Shown piece by piece: positions 14,098 to 20,515 of a DNA stretch of 52,429 nt. Position 1 is the stretch's first letter. Each line of letters starts with the position of its first letter. Origin of the DNA: a virus; the IMG/VR virus record IMGVR_UViG_3300032296_002061, positions 1 to 52,429 of that record; one strand, 5' to 3'. The position numbers were made by a program, and so were the translations under genes. The notes below the pieces were generated by a model, which saw only the letters and a list, made by a program, of their open reading frames with translations, ran no database searches and was not told where the DNA came from.

Positions 14098-14247
14098 TCA
14101 GCACCCGCTCACAGCCAAGCACAACAGGCACACCGCCAGGACGCCGACCACCACGGCCAGCAGGTTCAGCGCGTCCGCACGGTCAGCCGCCGCACGCTCC
14201 ATATCCAGCCGCCTGCACGTCAGGCACCGCTTACAATCGTGCTTCAT
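14098..14247 (-). CDS. Small membrane protein with N-terminal Cys motif (49 aa)
   Basis: The ATG at 14247 overlaps the upstream stop by ATGA and has GAGGTGA 4 nt upstream. The N terminus MKHDCKRCLTCRR carries a C-x2-C-x2-C motif with a His, followed by a helix and a single transmembrane segment (LLAVVVGVLAVCLLCLAV). The Cys-rich head would lie in the cytoplasm. Function unknown. Confidence 0.55.
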   Translation of the reverse strand: MKHDCKRCLTCRRLDMERAAADRADALNLLAVVVGVLAVCLLCLAVSGC

Positions 14248-14447
14248 TGCTTCACCTCATCGTCGAGTTGGGTTCGCCAGTGAACCAGCGCGGAGGCTAG
14301 CTCGTACAGACACGGCACGCCGGCAGGGTATGCGCGGGTCAGTGCGTCCGATGTAGCATCGTCGCACGATAGCCACGCATCCGACAGTTCGCAGGCAGTG
14401 TCGGCCAGTTGGCGGACTAGTGCCCGCATCCGTTCGCGCTCGTTCAT
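14244..14447 (-). CDS. Small helical protein (67 aa), unknown
   Basis: The ATG at 14447 follows GAGGAGGTGTGAG and a hairpin that lies in the end of the previous gene. Product starts MNERERMRALVRQLADTACELS and is helical with two Cys; no family recognised. Confidence 0.6.
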   Translation of the reverse strand: MNERERMRALVRQLADTACELSDAWLSCDDATSDALTRAYPAGVPCLYELASALVHWRTQLDDEVKQ

Positions 14448-14448
14448 C

Positions 14449-14652
14449 TCACACCTCCTCGCAGGCCAGCGCCTGCTCATCAAGCCACGTCTTGCGCTCA
14501 CGCTCCGCCACGGAAAGCCAACCCTCGGCCCACGCCGTGGCATGGTCAAAGAGTGTGCCGTAAGTTGCGTCAGGCCACTCGCCCCGCAGGGTGTCCAACC
14601 GCTCCTCGCGCAACGTCGCCAGCGTGGGCAACTCTTCCGCAGGGTCGCACAC
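14449..14652 (-). CDS. Acidic helical protein (67 aa), start uncertain
   Basis: The first usable start in this frame is a GTG at 14652, giving MCDPAEELPTLATLREERLD and an acidic helical protein ending ACEEV. Protein-like sequence (YHDGRWSAHH) continues upstream in frame to a TGA, without ATG or GTG. A hairpin and a GGAAGGTGAG site lie 40-60 bp upstream, at the position used by sister genes, but no start codon sits at the expected distance. The natural start may be lost by mutation or a small indel. It is the first leftward gene. Confidence 0.5.
   Translation of the reverse strand: MCDPAEELPTLATLREERLDTLRGEWPDATYGTLFDHATAWAEGWLSVAERERKTWLDEQALACEEV
14461..14476 (-). promoter_or_regulatory. 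Hairpin-Shine-Dalgarno leader for the gene starting at 14447
   Basis: In the RNA: GCAGGC-gctg-GCCTGC (6 bp, 4-nt loop), then GAGGAGGTGTGAG and ATG. It lies inside the 3' end of the 14449-14652 frame. Confidence 0.55.
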
Positions 14653-14699
14653 GTGGTGCGCGCTCCACCGGCCATCGTGGTAGCTGTCTCACCTTCCCC

Positions 14700-14716
14700 G
14701 CAGGCATCCTGCCCGC
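14700..14716 (-). promoter_or_regulatory. Hairpin leader without a start codon at the expected place
   Basis: In the RNA: GCGGGC-aggat-GCCTGC (6 pairs, one G-U), then GGGGAAGGTGAGA followed by CAG instead of a start codon. The nearest in-frame start of the 14449-14652 gene is a GTG about 50 nt further. Confidence 0.5.
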
Positions 14717-14721
14717 TTGGC

Positions 14722-14817
14722 TTGACGGCGCCGGATTCGAACCGGCAAGCGCGAACCGGAGTCCGCGCCGCACCTTGCAACCGCCAAGAATGTCACCATC
14801 GCGCCCCTGCGCCGTCT
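14722..14817 (-). other. tRNA-like segment with perfect T-arm
   Basis: On the leftward strand a five-pair stem GCCGG/CCGGC encloses TTCGAAT, giving GGTTCGAATCC, the tRNA B-box consensus. It is followed by GCCGTCA, which pairs at six positions with AGACGGC 90 nt upstream as an acceptor stem would. The length fits a class II tRNA with a long variable arm, and GCGCG...CGCGC before the T-arm could be that arm. A convincing anticodon loop is lacking: the best one lacks U33. It may be a decayed tRNA or a copy of a tRNA 3' half, as found in attachment sites. Confidence 0.35.
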
Positions 14818-15041
14818 CGATTCGGTCATCGTCGCTACCGCTAGTCCGATGCATGACTTCGAACGCAACTTCGAAGTGTGCAGCCTGTAGCGTCTCGCAC
14901 GGTATGCCGGCAGACGGGATAGAGCGCCGAGTTGTCAGAGAGCGCCGGGGCAGTGCGCAACCGCCATCCGTGAAACCCACTATGCAGCGCCCCGCCGGGG
15001 GTGTCAACTGCCGCGCCAAGTATGCCCCGAGCCTGCCCCGT

Positions 15042-15160
15042 AAGTGTGCGGAAACACTAGGACGGGCATGTGATCACAGGTAGGGGGCAAGGCAAAGGGT
15101 GGTCTGGAAGTGTGCGGAATCAGTAGGGAAAAAAACGCAAAAACGCTAAGTGTGCGAAAT
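15042..15160. repeat. AAGTGTGCG direct repeats
   Basis: Three copies of AAGTGTGCGRAAWCA start at 15042, 15108 and 15148; a shorter copy (AAGTGTGCA) starts at 14874. They share the same orientation and lie next to an A-rich run (15129-15144). Binding sites for a replication or transcription factor are the likeliest meaning. Confidence 0.6.
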
Positions 15161-15283
15161 CACGTAGCAGGGGCAGGAAAGGGGAGCGATGCGGGCGGGG
15201 CGGAGTGACATGGAGACGGGCGCAGGTGGCAGGGTGGTGGCAGCCAAGTAAACCTAGTGCGGGGGTAGGGATATAGGGAAAGT

Positions 15284-15297
15284 TGACCGATCGGTCA
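15284..15297. promoter_or_regulatory. 14-bp perfect palindrome, possible operator
   Basis: TGACCGATCGGTCA is a perfect inverted repeat of the kind bound by small dimeric repressors. It lies 25 bp before the array of spaced palindromes. No encoded repressor can be assigned to it. Confidence 0.5.
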
Positions 15298-15321
15298 GGT
15301 CACACCTCTGCCCTAGGCGTC

Positions 15322-15374
15322 GCTCAGAAGGTGAACGCAGGTTCAGCGGCTGAACTTTGGTTCAGTTTCTGAAG
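15322..15374. promoter_or_regulatory. Three palindromic sites at 19-bp spacing
   Basis: Sites of form GTTCAG-N3-CTGAAC start at 15322 (GCTCAG AAG GTGAAC), 15341 (GTTCAG CGG CTGAAC, perfect) and 15360 (GTTCAG TTT CTGAAG). The start-to-start distance is exactly 19 bp twice. Half-sites recur at 15383 and 15397. The geometry is that of cooperative dimer binding along one DNA segment. Confidence 0.65.
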
Positions 15375-15492
15375 GTCGCCGGCTGAAGCCAATCCAGTTC
15401 AGCTAGCTTCAAGTCTTACCGCCACCGTCCCGCGCCGGTAAGCCGGCTTCAATGGACGGCAAGCGAGACGCGAAGCTAGCGGCAGGCTTGCG

Positions 15493-15525
15493 TTGTGCTT
15501 GGCTTGTGCTTGGCTTGTGCTCACG
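15493..15525 (+). repeat. 11-bp tandem repeat, almost three units
   Basis: TTGTGCTTGGC occurs at 15493 and 15504 and a partial third unit (TTGTGCTCACG) follows at 15515. Meaning unknown. Confidence 0.7.
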
Positions 15526-15713
15526 ATGGCGCGTGCGCGAATAAGCGGAACGTGCAGGCCCGCGCTTGTACGTACGCTGTGCCCAGGCGCGCACACCCCC
15601 ACGTTTGTGTGCAGCGCACCTGCACGTCGCGTTCAATTTGCCCATCACCCCCTCTGAGCAAATCGCCTTTCACCATACCCACCCCTTCTGCCACCGCCGG
15701 AGTCCCAAGTTCT

Positions 15714-16083
15714 GGGTAGTCGTCCATTTTGCCCTACGACTACCCAGCCTGAGCACAAAACAGTCTTCTGGGTAGTCTTCCATGGCCGCTAGGTAGTCTT
15801 TGGGTAGTCGTCCAATTTTCTCGTAACTGCATGTATGTATTACAGAAAGTACCAGTTTTACGTATTTGGGTAGTCGTATATCGTATACAGAGGTATGTGA
15901 ATAGAAGAAACATGTTGTATTTATTACTTAGTGGTTTTTTGCACTAAACTATTCCTATAACGCAAATAGGACTACCTGGACTACCTGCGGCTGATTGTTG
16001 TTTGTTGTTGGCAGGTTAGTGGGTAGTCTTTCTATTTATGCACGACTACCCAAGCACGAGATAGGACTACCCGAAGACTACCT
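15714..16083. repeat. GGGTAGTC repeat array with AT-rich core, candidate replication origin
   Basis: About twelve copies of GGGTAGTC (or AGGTAGTC) lie in 370 bp. Forward copies start at 15714, 15770, 15791, 15802, 15868 and 16021. Reverse copies (GACTACCC/T) start at 15738, 15970, 15979, 16044, 16065 and 16076. The stretch 15820-15960 between them is clearly AT-rich compared with the rest of the genome. Iterons flanking an AT-rich segment, just upstream of a VapE-type replication gene, fit a replication origin. A set of sites for a transcription factor is the alternative. No credible gene lies here. Confidence 0.6.
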
Positions 16084-16084
16084 G

Positions 16085-16114
16085 TTGACAGGAGTTGGCG
16101 CATTGCGCTAGGGT
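16085..16114 (+). promoter_or_regulatory. Possible promoter for the replication genes
   Basis: TTGACA at 16085-16090 is a perfect -35 box; 18 nt later TAGGGT is a poor -10 box. It lies directly after the last GGGTAGTC copy and about 170 bp before the first rightward gene. Confidence 0.35.
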
Positions 16115-16283
16115 TTGCCTTGGACGAAATGCGCTATGCAACGGCGCATCGAAATGGAGTATCCGATGACTTTGCGTTTATCGCCCACGTCACCAGTATG
16201 GCTTGTCGTAGCGTTTTCTCCATTTCCGCTACGAACGAGGTTGCACCTATTGGCGGCGTGGGCGATGACCGGGAGGTCTGGCT

Positions 16284-17555
16284 ATGAACAGAATTAGGAT
16301 TGTTCATCCGGTGATTACGTTTCCGGTGATGGGTACTCGCGGGCCGTCTAAGCAGCACGCGGAGAATACGGAAGCGTTGTTGGATGCGTATGGGATTAGC
16401 CTTCGCTACAACCTGATGCGGCATGGGTTGGAGATGGAGATACCTGGGTTTGAGACCGAGAGTGAGCGTTCGGAGAACGCGACGGTGCAGTGTTTCAAGA
16501 GCTTGGTTCAGCGGCATGGGTTGAGTGCGGAGAACTCGCTTGGGCATTTGAACTTCTTGGCGCCTGCTTACCATCCGGTGCGGGATTGGATTTTGTCGCG
16601 GCCTTGGGATGGCGTTGACCGGATGCCGGATTTCATGGCGACGATTGGTCTTGCTGAGAGCGAGAAGGCGCACTTGGCTGGAATGTTGATTCGGAAATGG
16701 TTGGTTGGTGCGGTGCGGGCGGTGATGCCAGATGAGACTTCTGGTCGGCCGTTTACGCCTCAGGGTGTGCTGACTTTTCAGGGGCCGCAGGGCATTGGTA
16801 AGACGGAGTGGTTCAAGTCGCTGGCGCCTCAGGACAAGGATTGGATTTGCACCGGGCGCGTGCTTGACCCGCACAATCGGGATTCGATTCAGCAGGCGAC
16901 TGGTTACTGGATTACGGAGCTTGGCGAGTTGGACGCGACGTTCAAGCGGTCGGACGTTGTGGCCATGAAGGCGTTTGTGACCCAGCCGTTTGATGTCTAC
17001 CGCACGGCTTACGCCATGCGCGAGGAGCGCATTCCCAGGCGCACGATGCTTAGCGCAAGCGTGAATCCGCAGGAGTTTTTGGCCGACGAGACGGGTAATC
17101 GGCGCTGGTGGGTTGTGGCGGTCGATACGCTGGACTGGGACCATAAGGTCGATATGCAGCAGCTATGGGCGCAGGTCGCGGTGATTGCGCAGAGCGGTGA
17201 AAGCTGGTGGTTGAACCGCGAAGAGATTGAGTTGCTAAATGCGTCCAACGAGGACCATGAGATTGTCGACCCGCTGATTGCTGAGCTTGAGGAAACTTGG
17301 CGCATTCCGGTGCTAAGCGATACCCAGAAGCAGCCGCGTGTGAAGCTGGCCGAAATCTGGAAGGCGCTTCCCAGTTATGGTCATGGGGCTATGGATTGTA
17401 AGCAGTCACGCCTTTTGGCTAACAAGCTTCGGCGCATGGGCGCGGAGAACGGCAAGACCAAGGGCTTGACTACATTTTGCGTCGAGAGGGTTCCGCAAAC
17501 CAATGTGCCTACCGGGTTTGCTAGCGCATTCAAGCCGGTGCGTTACGACGACTAG
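16284..17555 (+). CDS. VapE-like P-loop ATPase, replication initiator/helicase type (423 aa)
   Basis: A virulence-associated E (VapE) family protein; relatives in phages and satellite islands act as replicative helicase or primase-helicase. The start at 16284 has GGAGGT 6 nt upstream. PWDGVDRM at 108-113 and the Walker A GPQGIGKT at 167-174 are family marks; YWITELGELD is the Walker B region, and RRTMLSASVNPQEFLAD plus GNRRWWVV are the sensor/arginine-finger region. No primase (Toprim/AEP) domain is seen N-terminally. As the first gene after the repeat array and with no phage polymerase present, it probably opens the origin and loads host replication enzymes. Confidence 0.9.
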   Translation: MNRIRIVHPVITFPVMGTRGPSKQHAENTEALLDAYGISLRYNLMRHGLEMEIPGFETESERSENATVQCFKSLVQRHGLSAENSLGHLNFLAPAYHPVRDWILSRPWDGVDRMPDFMATIGLAESEKAHLAGMLIRKWLVGAVRAVMPDETSGRPFTPQGVLTFQGPQGIGKTEWFKSLAPQDKDWICTGRVLDPHNRDSIQQATGYWITELGELDATFKRSDVVAMKAFVTQPFDVYRTAYAMREERIPRRTMLSASVNPQEFLADETGNRRWWVVAVDTLDWDHKVDMQQLWAQVAVIAQSGESWWLNREEIELLNASNEDHEIVDPLIAELEETWRIPVLSDTQKQPRVKLAEIWKALPSYGHGAMDCKQSRLLANKLRRMGAENGKTKGLTTFCVERVPQTNVPTGFASAFKPVRYDD

Positions 17556-17563
17556 GAGGGGAA

Positions 17564-17782
17564 ATGGAAACGAAGTTTGATGTTGCTGATGAGTATTCGA
17601 TTGGCATCAAGTGTATGCACTGTGGGCACAACAAGTTGCACGCACCAATTTTGGTTACTGGCAATATTGGCCTTTATACCTTCATCGAGGTTGGTTGCCT
17701 GAAGTGTCACAAACAAACCTTTGTGAACTTCCACATCGTGGATAACGAAGTTTCCGTTTCCGTAACGGATTCTGAGCCATGA
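17564..17782 (+). CDS. Small zinc-ribbon protein (72 aa)
   Basis: ATG at 17564 with AGGAGGGG 3 nt upstream. Two CxxC pairs, CMHCGH and CLKCHK, about 35 residues apart, form a zinc ribbon; the rest is beta-like. Related in layout to the next gene, with which it overlaps by ATGA. It lies between VapE and SSB genes, which suggests a replication accessory. Confidence 0.75.
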   Translation: METKFDVADEYSIGIKCMHCGHNKLHAPILVTGNIGLYTFIEVGCLKCHKQTFVNFHIVDNEVSVSVTDSEP

Positions 17783-17997
17783 TTAACCTTTACAAAGAAG
17801 ACGGCTATACGCGCCTTGCCTGTCCGGCCTGCCACAGCATCAAGCTGCGGGCGATGGCGACGGTGATGCCGTATGACGTAAAGCAGGTAAGCGTGCATAG
17901 CAAGTGCTTGGATTGCCATGCGACGTTGTTGTTCCAGTTTATCCTGGGTTCCAAGCGCATCACGATTAACGTACTTGAGGGGAAAGACAATGGCTAA
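17779..17997 (+). CDS. Small zinc-ribbon protein (72 aa), sister of the previous gene
   Basis: The start overlaps the previous stop by ATGA. CPACHS and CLDCHA pairs form a zinc ribbon with the same spacing and total length as the gene before, so the two are probably a duplicated pair. The 3' end overlaps the SSB start by 8 bp. Confidence 0.75.
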   Translation: MINLYKEDGYTRLACPACHSIKLRAMATVMPYDVKQVSVHSKCLDCHATLLFQFILGSKRITINVLEGKDNG

Positions 17998-18313
17998 CTT
18001 CAACCAGTTTACGATGCTTGGCCGGCTGGGCCGTGATGCGGAAGCTCGGCAGGCGGCTACGCCAGTGACCAAGTTGAACGTGGCGACTTCGGTCGGCTAT
18101 GGCGACAAGCAGAAGACCTTGTGGATGAACGTGACGGTCTTCGGGAAGTCGGCCGAGTTTGCGGCCAAGCTGAAGAAGGGCGCGGAAGTTCTGGTGTCCG
18201 GCTACCTTGAGCCTAACGAGTGGGCGAAAGATGGCGTGACGCACAAAGACATTGTGATGGTCGCCAACACCGTCCAGGCTGTGGGCGCCAAGCAGGATGC
18301 AGTGCCGTTCTGA
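17990..18313 (+). CDS. ssb: Single-stranded DNA-binding protein (107 aa)
   Basis: Coats single-stranded DNA during replication. The start MANFNQFTMLGRLGRDAEAR at 17990 is typical of SSB OB folds, followed by KLNVATSVGYGDKQKTLWMN and VTVFGKSAEFAAKLKKGAEV, the standard core. The C-terminal linker is very short but the end DAVPF keeps the Pro-Phe tip used to contact partner proteins. GAGGGGAAA precedes the ATG. The stop overlaps the helicase start (TGATG). Confidence 0.95.
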   Translation: MANFNQFTMLGRLGRDAEARQAATPVTKLNVATSVGYGDKQKTLWMNVTVFGKSAEFAAKLKKGAEVLVSGYLEPNEWAKDGVTHKDIVMVANTVQAVGAKQDAVPF

Positions 18314-19707
18314 TGAACCTGCGTCCGTACCAGAAAGACACGATTGACCGCTGCCGATTGGCTTTCTTTGTAGGCCACAAGCGGGTGGTGCTCCAAGCCG
18401 GCACGGGGTCGGGTAAGAGCATCATGGCGGCGGCGATCGTGCAGGCTGCCGTTGCCCGTGGTAAGCGCGTGTTGTTTACGACGCACCGTCGAGAGATTCA
18501 TGCCCAGACGATGGGCAAGCTTCAATTGGCGGGTGTCGCAGCAGCCGAGCTTACTGCGGGCAAGGCAGTTCCTGACGCTCAGGTAATTGCTGCGTCACAA
18601 CAGACACTTGCACGCCGCATCATACCTGCGGTTGATTTTGTGATCATCGACGAGGCGCACTCGGGCATCGAGCAGACCCGGCGCCTGATGGATGCGCTAC
18701 CCTCAGCCCACTTCCTGTTGCTGACCGCGACTCCATGCCGCACCGATGGCCAGCCACTACCTGCTGACCACATTGTGTGCGGCCCGTCGATTGTGGAGTT
18801 GCAGCAGCAGGGCCACCTCGTTCCTACTCGGTTGTACGGCGTTGAGTCGCCTGACTTGGCCGGCATCCCGATGCGCCATGGCGACTATGCGCAGGGTGCG
18901 CTGGAGACTGCCTATCGCGGCACGCGGCTGGTAGGCCAGGTAGCGGAGAACTGGCAGAAGCTTTGCGCTGGACGGCGCACGCTCTTGTTTGCTTCGGGCG
19001 TGGACCACAGCAAGGAATGCCGCGATGCGTTATTGCGTGCGGGTGTGCGTGCGGCACATGTGGATGGTGGCACACCGGAGGCAGAGCGGGCGCAGACTTG
19101 GGAGCGGCTGAGGCGCCATGAGCTTGATGTGGTGTGCAGCGTGGGCGTGGCGATCGAGGGCTTGGACATTCCTGAGGTGTCGGCTGTGTACTTGGCCCGC
19201 GCTACTGCAAGCGTGACGGTGTACCTGCAAGCGATCGGTCGGGGGATGCGACCTGGTGGTTCTCCTGACTTGGTGATTGTCGATGCTGGCGGCAACGTGT
19301 GGCGTCATGGTTTGCCTGAAGAGCATCGCGAGTGGTCGTTGGCTGAGCGTGTAGCTAAGGAAAAAGCTTTGACCTTACAGCACTGCCCCCAGTGTCTTGC
19401 AGTGTTTGCGCCTACTTCTGCCTGCCCGCGTTGTGGCCATGTTGCTACTGCCGCTGAGCGCAAGCCTCCGCAGCAGGTGGTGGGTGAGTTGAAGGAAATC
19501 ACCCAAGCCGAACTGGATCGGCGCGAGCGTGAGCGTAGCAAGATGGTGCCACCTCGTCCCTGCCCACCTTGGGCTGCGGCATTTGCGCACGTGTGGCATA
19601 GGCTTGAGCGTAAGCGGCATGAGTTTGGTTACGCGCTTGGCGATGGCAATCGGTTTAGCGGATACAGCGCGGCGATGATGTTGCGGCACATGAAGAGGGC
19701 TGCGTGA
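18313..19707 (+). CDS. SF2 DNA helicase, RadD-like (464 aa)
   Basis: A superfamily 2 helicase. Walker A GTGSGKS at 30-36, DEAH at 113-116, LTATP at about 137-141 and the C-terminal QAIGRGMR motif VI are all present. The C-terminal part has a zinc ribbon, CPQC and CPRCGH, as in RadD/YejH-type repair helicases. The start at 18313 (MNLRPYQKDTID) overlaps the SSB stop; RadD partners with SSB in bacteria, which suits this order. Likely roles are fork repair or replication restart. Confidence 0.92.
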   Translation: MNLRPYQKDTIDRCRLAFFVGHKRVVLQAGTGSGKSIMAAAIVQAAVARGKRVLFTTHRREIHAQTMGKLQLAGVAAAELTAGKAVPDAQVIAASQQTLARRIIPAVDFVIIDEAHSGIEQTRRLMDALPSAHFLLLTATPCRTDGQPLPADHIVCGPSIVELQQQGHLVPTRLYGVESPDLAGIPMRHGDYAQGALETAYRGTRLVGQVAENWQKLCAGRRTLLFASGVDHSKECRDALLRAGVRAAHVDGGTPEAERAQTWERLRRHELDVVCSVGVAIEGLDIPEVSAVYLARATASVTVYLQAIGRGMRPGGSPDLVIVDAGGNVWRHGLPEEHREWSLAERVAKEKALTLQHCPQCLAVFAPTSACPRCGHVATAAERKPPQQVVGELKEITQAELDRRERERSKMVPPRPCPPWAAAFAHVWHRLERKRHEFGYALGDGNRFSGYSAAMMLRHMKRAA

Positions 19708-20039
19708 ACCGTTCGGAAGATGTTGAGATTCGCGAGTTCATGCTGGCGGTGGGCGCTGTGCCTCGGGTGCATGTGCAGCGGATGCACGTGCTTAAAGCGC
19801 GACTCGCCTCTGGTGTCTATCTGATGAGTGCGCCTCCAGGCACACCGGATGTGTACTGCTGCGCGGGCGGGCATCACGTGTGGCTGGAGTTCAAGCGGCC
19901 TGGTGGCGGCAGGGCTGAAGAAAGTCAGAAGGTGTGGCACAATGCGCTGCGTGCGGCCGGCGGGGAAGTGTGGGTTGTGCGAGATGGCAAGAAGGCGGCA
20001 GCAGACATCTTGAAGCTATTGGAGGGGAACAATGGCTGA
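19704..20039 (+). CDS. VRR-NUC domain nuclease (111 aa)
   Basis: A PD-(D/E)XK nuclease of the VRR-NUC type, which in other organisms acts on branched DNA. GTPDVYC (Asp49), VWLEFKRPGGG (Glu62, Lys64) and ESQKVWHNALRAAGGEVWVV follow the family pattern. The GTG start overlaps the helicase stop by GTGA. Stand-alone phage members are about this size. It could resolve replication or recombination junctions together with the helicase. Confidence 0.92.
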   Translation: MNRSEDVEIREFMLAVGAVPRVHVQRMHVLKARLASGVYLMSAPPGTPDVYCCAGGHHVWLEFKRPGGGRAEESQKVWHNALRAAGGEVWVVRDGKKAAADILKLLEGNNG

Positions 20040-20358
20040 GTGCTTGGCTGATGGCCTTTCGCCAGAGGTTGTGAGCTTCACTGGCTTCAAGCCACGTCCG
20101 GTTCCTACCTGTGCGTGCGCGTGGTGCGTGAAGGCACAAGCCTTTAACGGCCCACCGTCTTTGTACCCTGCTTGTCGCTGTGACCAGTGCTCAGCCTTCA
20201 AGATGAGCGATATGCCGGAGCACTACCTGCGCATCTGCCCTTCGCATGGTGTGCGATATACGGTTGACCGTTCGGAACCAGACGAGTGCCAAGGTTGCCT
20301 TGGTTTTAGTAAAGAGGTTAGTAATGGAACGTTGCCCGACTTGTCAGCAACCTATTGA
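20032..20358 (+). CDS. Cysteine-rich protein (108 aa), unknown
   Basis: ATG at 20032 after GGAGGGGAAC. Four CxxC-type pairs occur: CACAWC, CRCDQC, ICPSHG and CQGC; the protein probably binds two zinc ions. No family recognised. The end overlaps the next gene by 35 bp in another frame, so the last 10 residues may be dispensable. Confidence 0.65.
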   Translation: MAECLADGLSPEVVSFTGFKPRPVPTCACAWCVKAQAFNGPPSLYPACRCDQCSAFKMSDMPEHYLRICPSHGVRYTVDRSEPDECQGCLGFSKEVSNGTLPDLSATY

Positions 20359-20476
20359 AAAGACTGTTTACTCATTTCTTGAATCGCTGCCAGAAGATTA
20401 CGATTCGTGTCAGCTTCAAGCTTTGAGCGAAAGCATTCGGCCGTTGCCGATTGTGACTGAGCACGACGAAGATTAG
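20324..20476 (+). CDS. Small protein with N-terminal CxxC (50 aa)
   Basis: ATG at 20324 with AGAGG 7 nt upstream. MERCPTCQQPIEKTVYSFLE starts with one zinc-ribbon half, and the rest is acidic and helical. The stop lies in a 14-bp palindrome (20473-20486). Function unknown. Confidence 0.6.
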   Translation: MERCPTCQQPIEKTVYSFLESLPEDYDSCQLQALSESIRPLPIVTEHDED

Positions 20477-20515
20477 TTGCAACTAAATAGCTTTAGCCAT
20501 ACGCTGTTTGTATGG
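20473..20515 (+). promoter_or_regulatory. Palindrome and promoter-like sequence placing the RNA start at the next ATG
   Basis: TTAGTTGCAACTAA at 20473-20486 is a perfect palindrome. It contains TTGCAA (20477-20482), which is 17 nt from TACGCT (20500-20505), a fair -35/-10 pair. The ATG of the next gene at 20512 is 7 nt further, about where transcription would start, and it has no Shine-Dalgarno site. CCATAC (20497) and GTATGG (20510) also pair across the start codon. Confidence 0.4.

Larger units (their letters stand above)
14653..16283. other. 1.6-kb non-coding control region between divergent gene blocks
   Basis: No frame here has a good start, ribosome site and natural composition together. 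The region holds, from left to right, a hairpin leader, a tRNA-like segment, AAGTGTGCG repeats, a 14-bp palindrome, 19-bp-spaced palindromes, an 11-bp tandem repeat and the GGGTAGTC array. Leftward and rightward blocks start on either side, so early promoters should be here. Confidence 0.7.

Noticed and set aside
15281-15310. Rightward promoter at TTGACC
   Set aside because: The -35-like sequence is part of a palindrome and no -10 box follows at 16-18 nt.
15399-15775. Several short frames on both strands in the control region
   Set aside because: They overlap each other in different frames, lack ribosome sites and consist of low-complexity Arg/Cys/Ala sequence; the region is explained better by repeats.
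15042-16083. CRISPR array
   Set aside because: Repeats are 8-20 bp, vary in orientation and spacing and have no spacers of constant length; no cas genes are present.
16134-17144. 336-codon minus-strand frame opposite the VapE-like gene
   Set aside because: Shadow of a gene with clear P-loop motifs; Arg/His/Pro-rich composition and no start signals.
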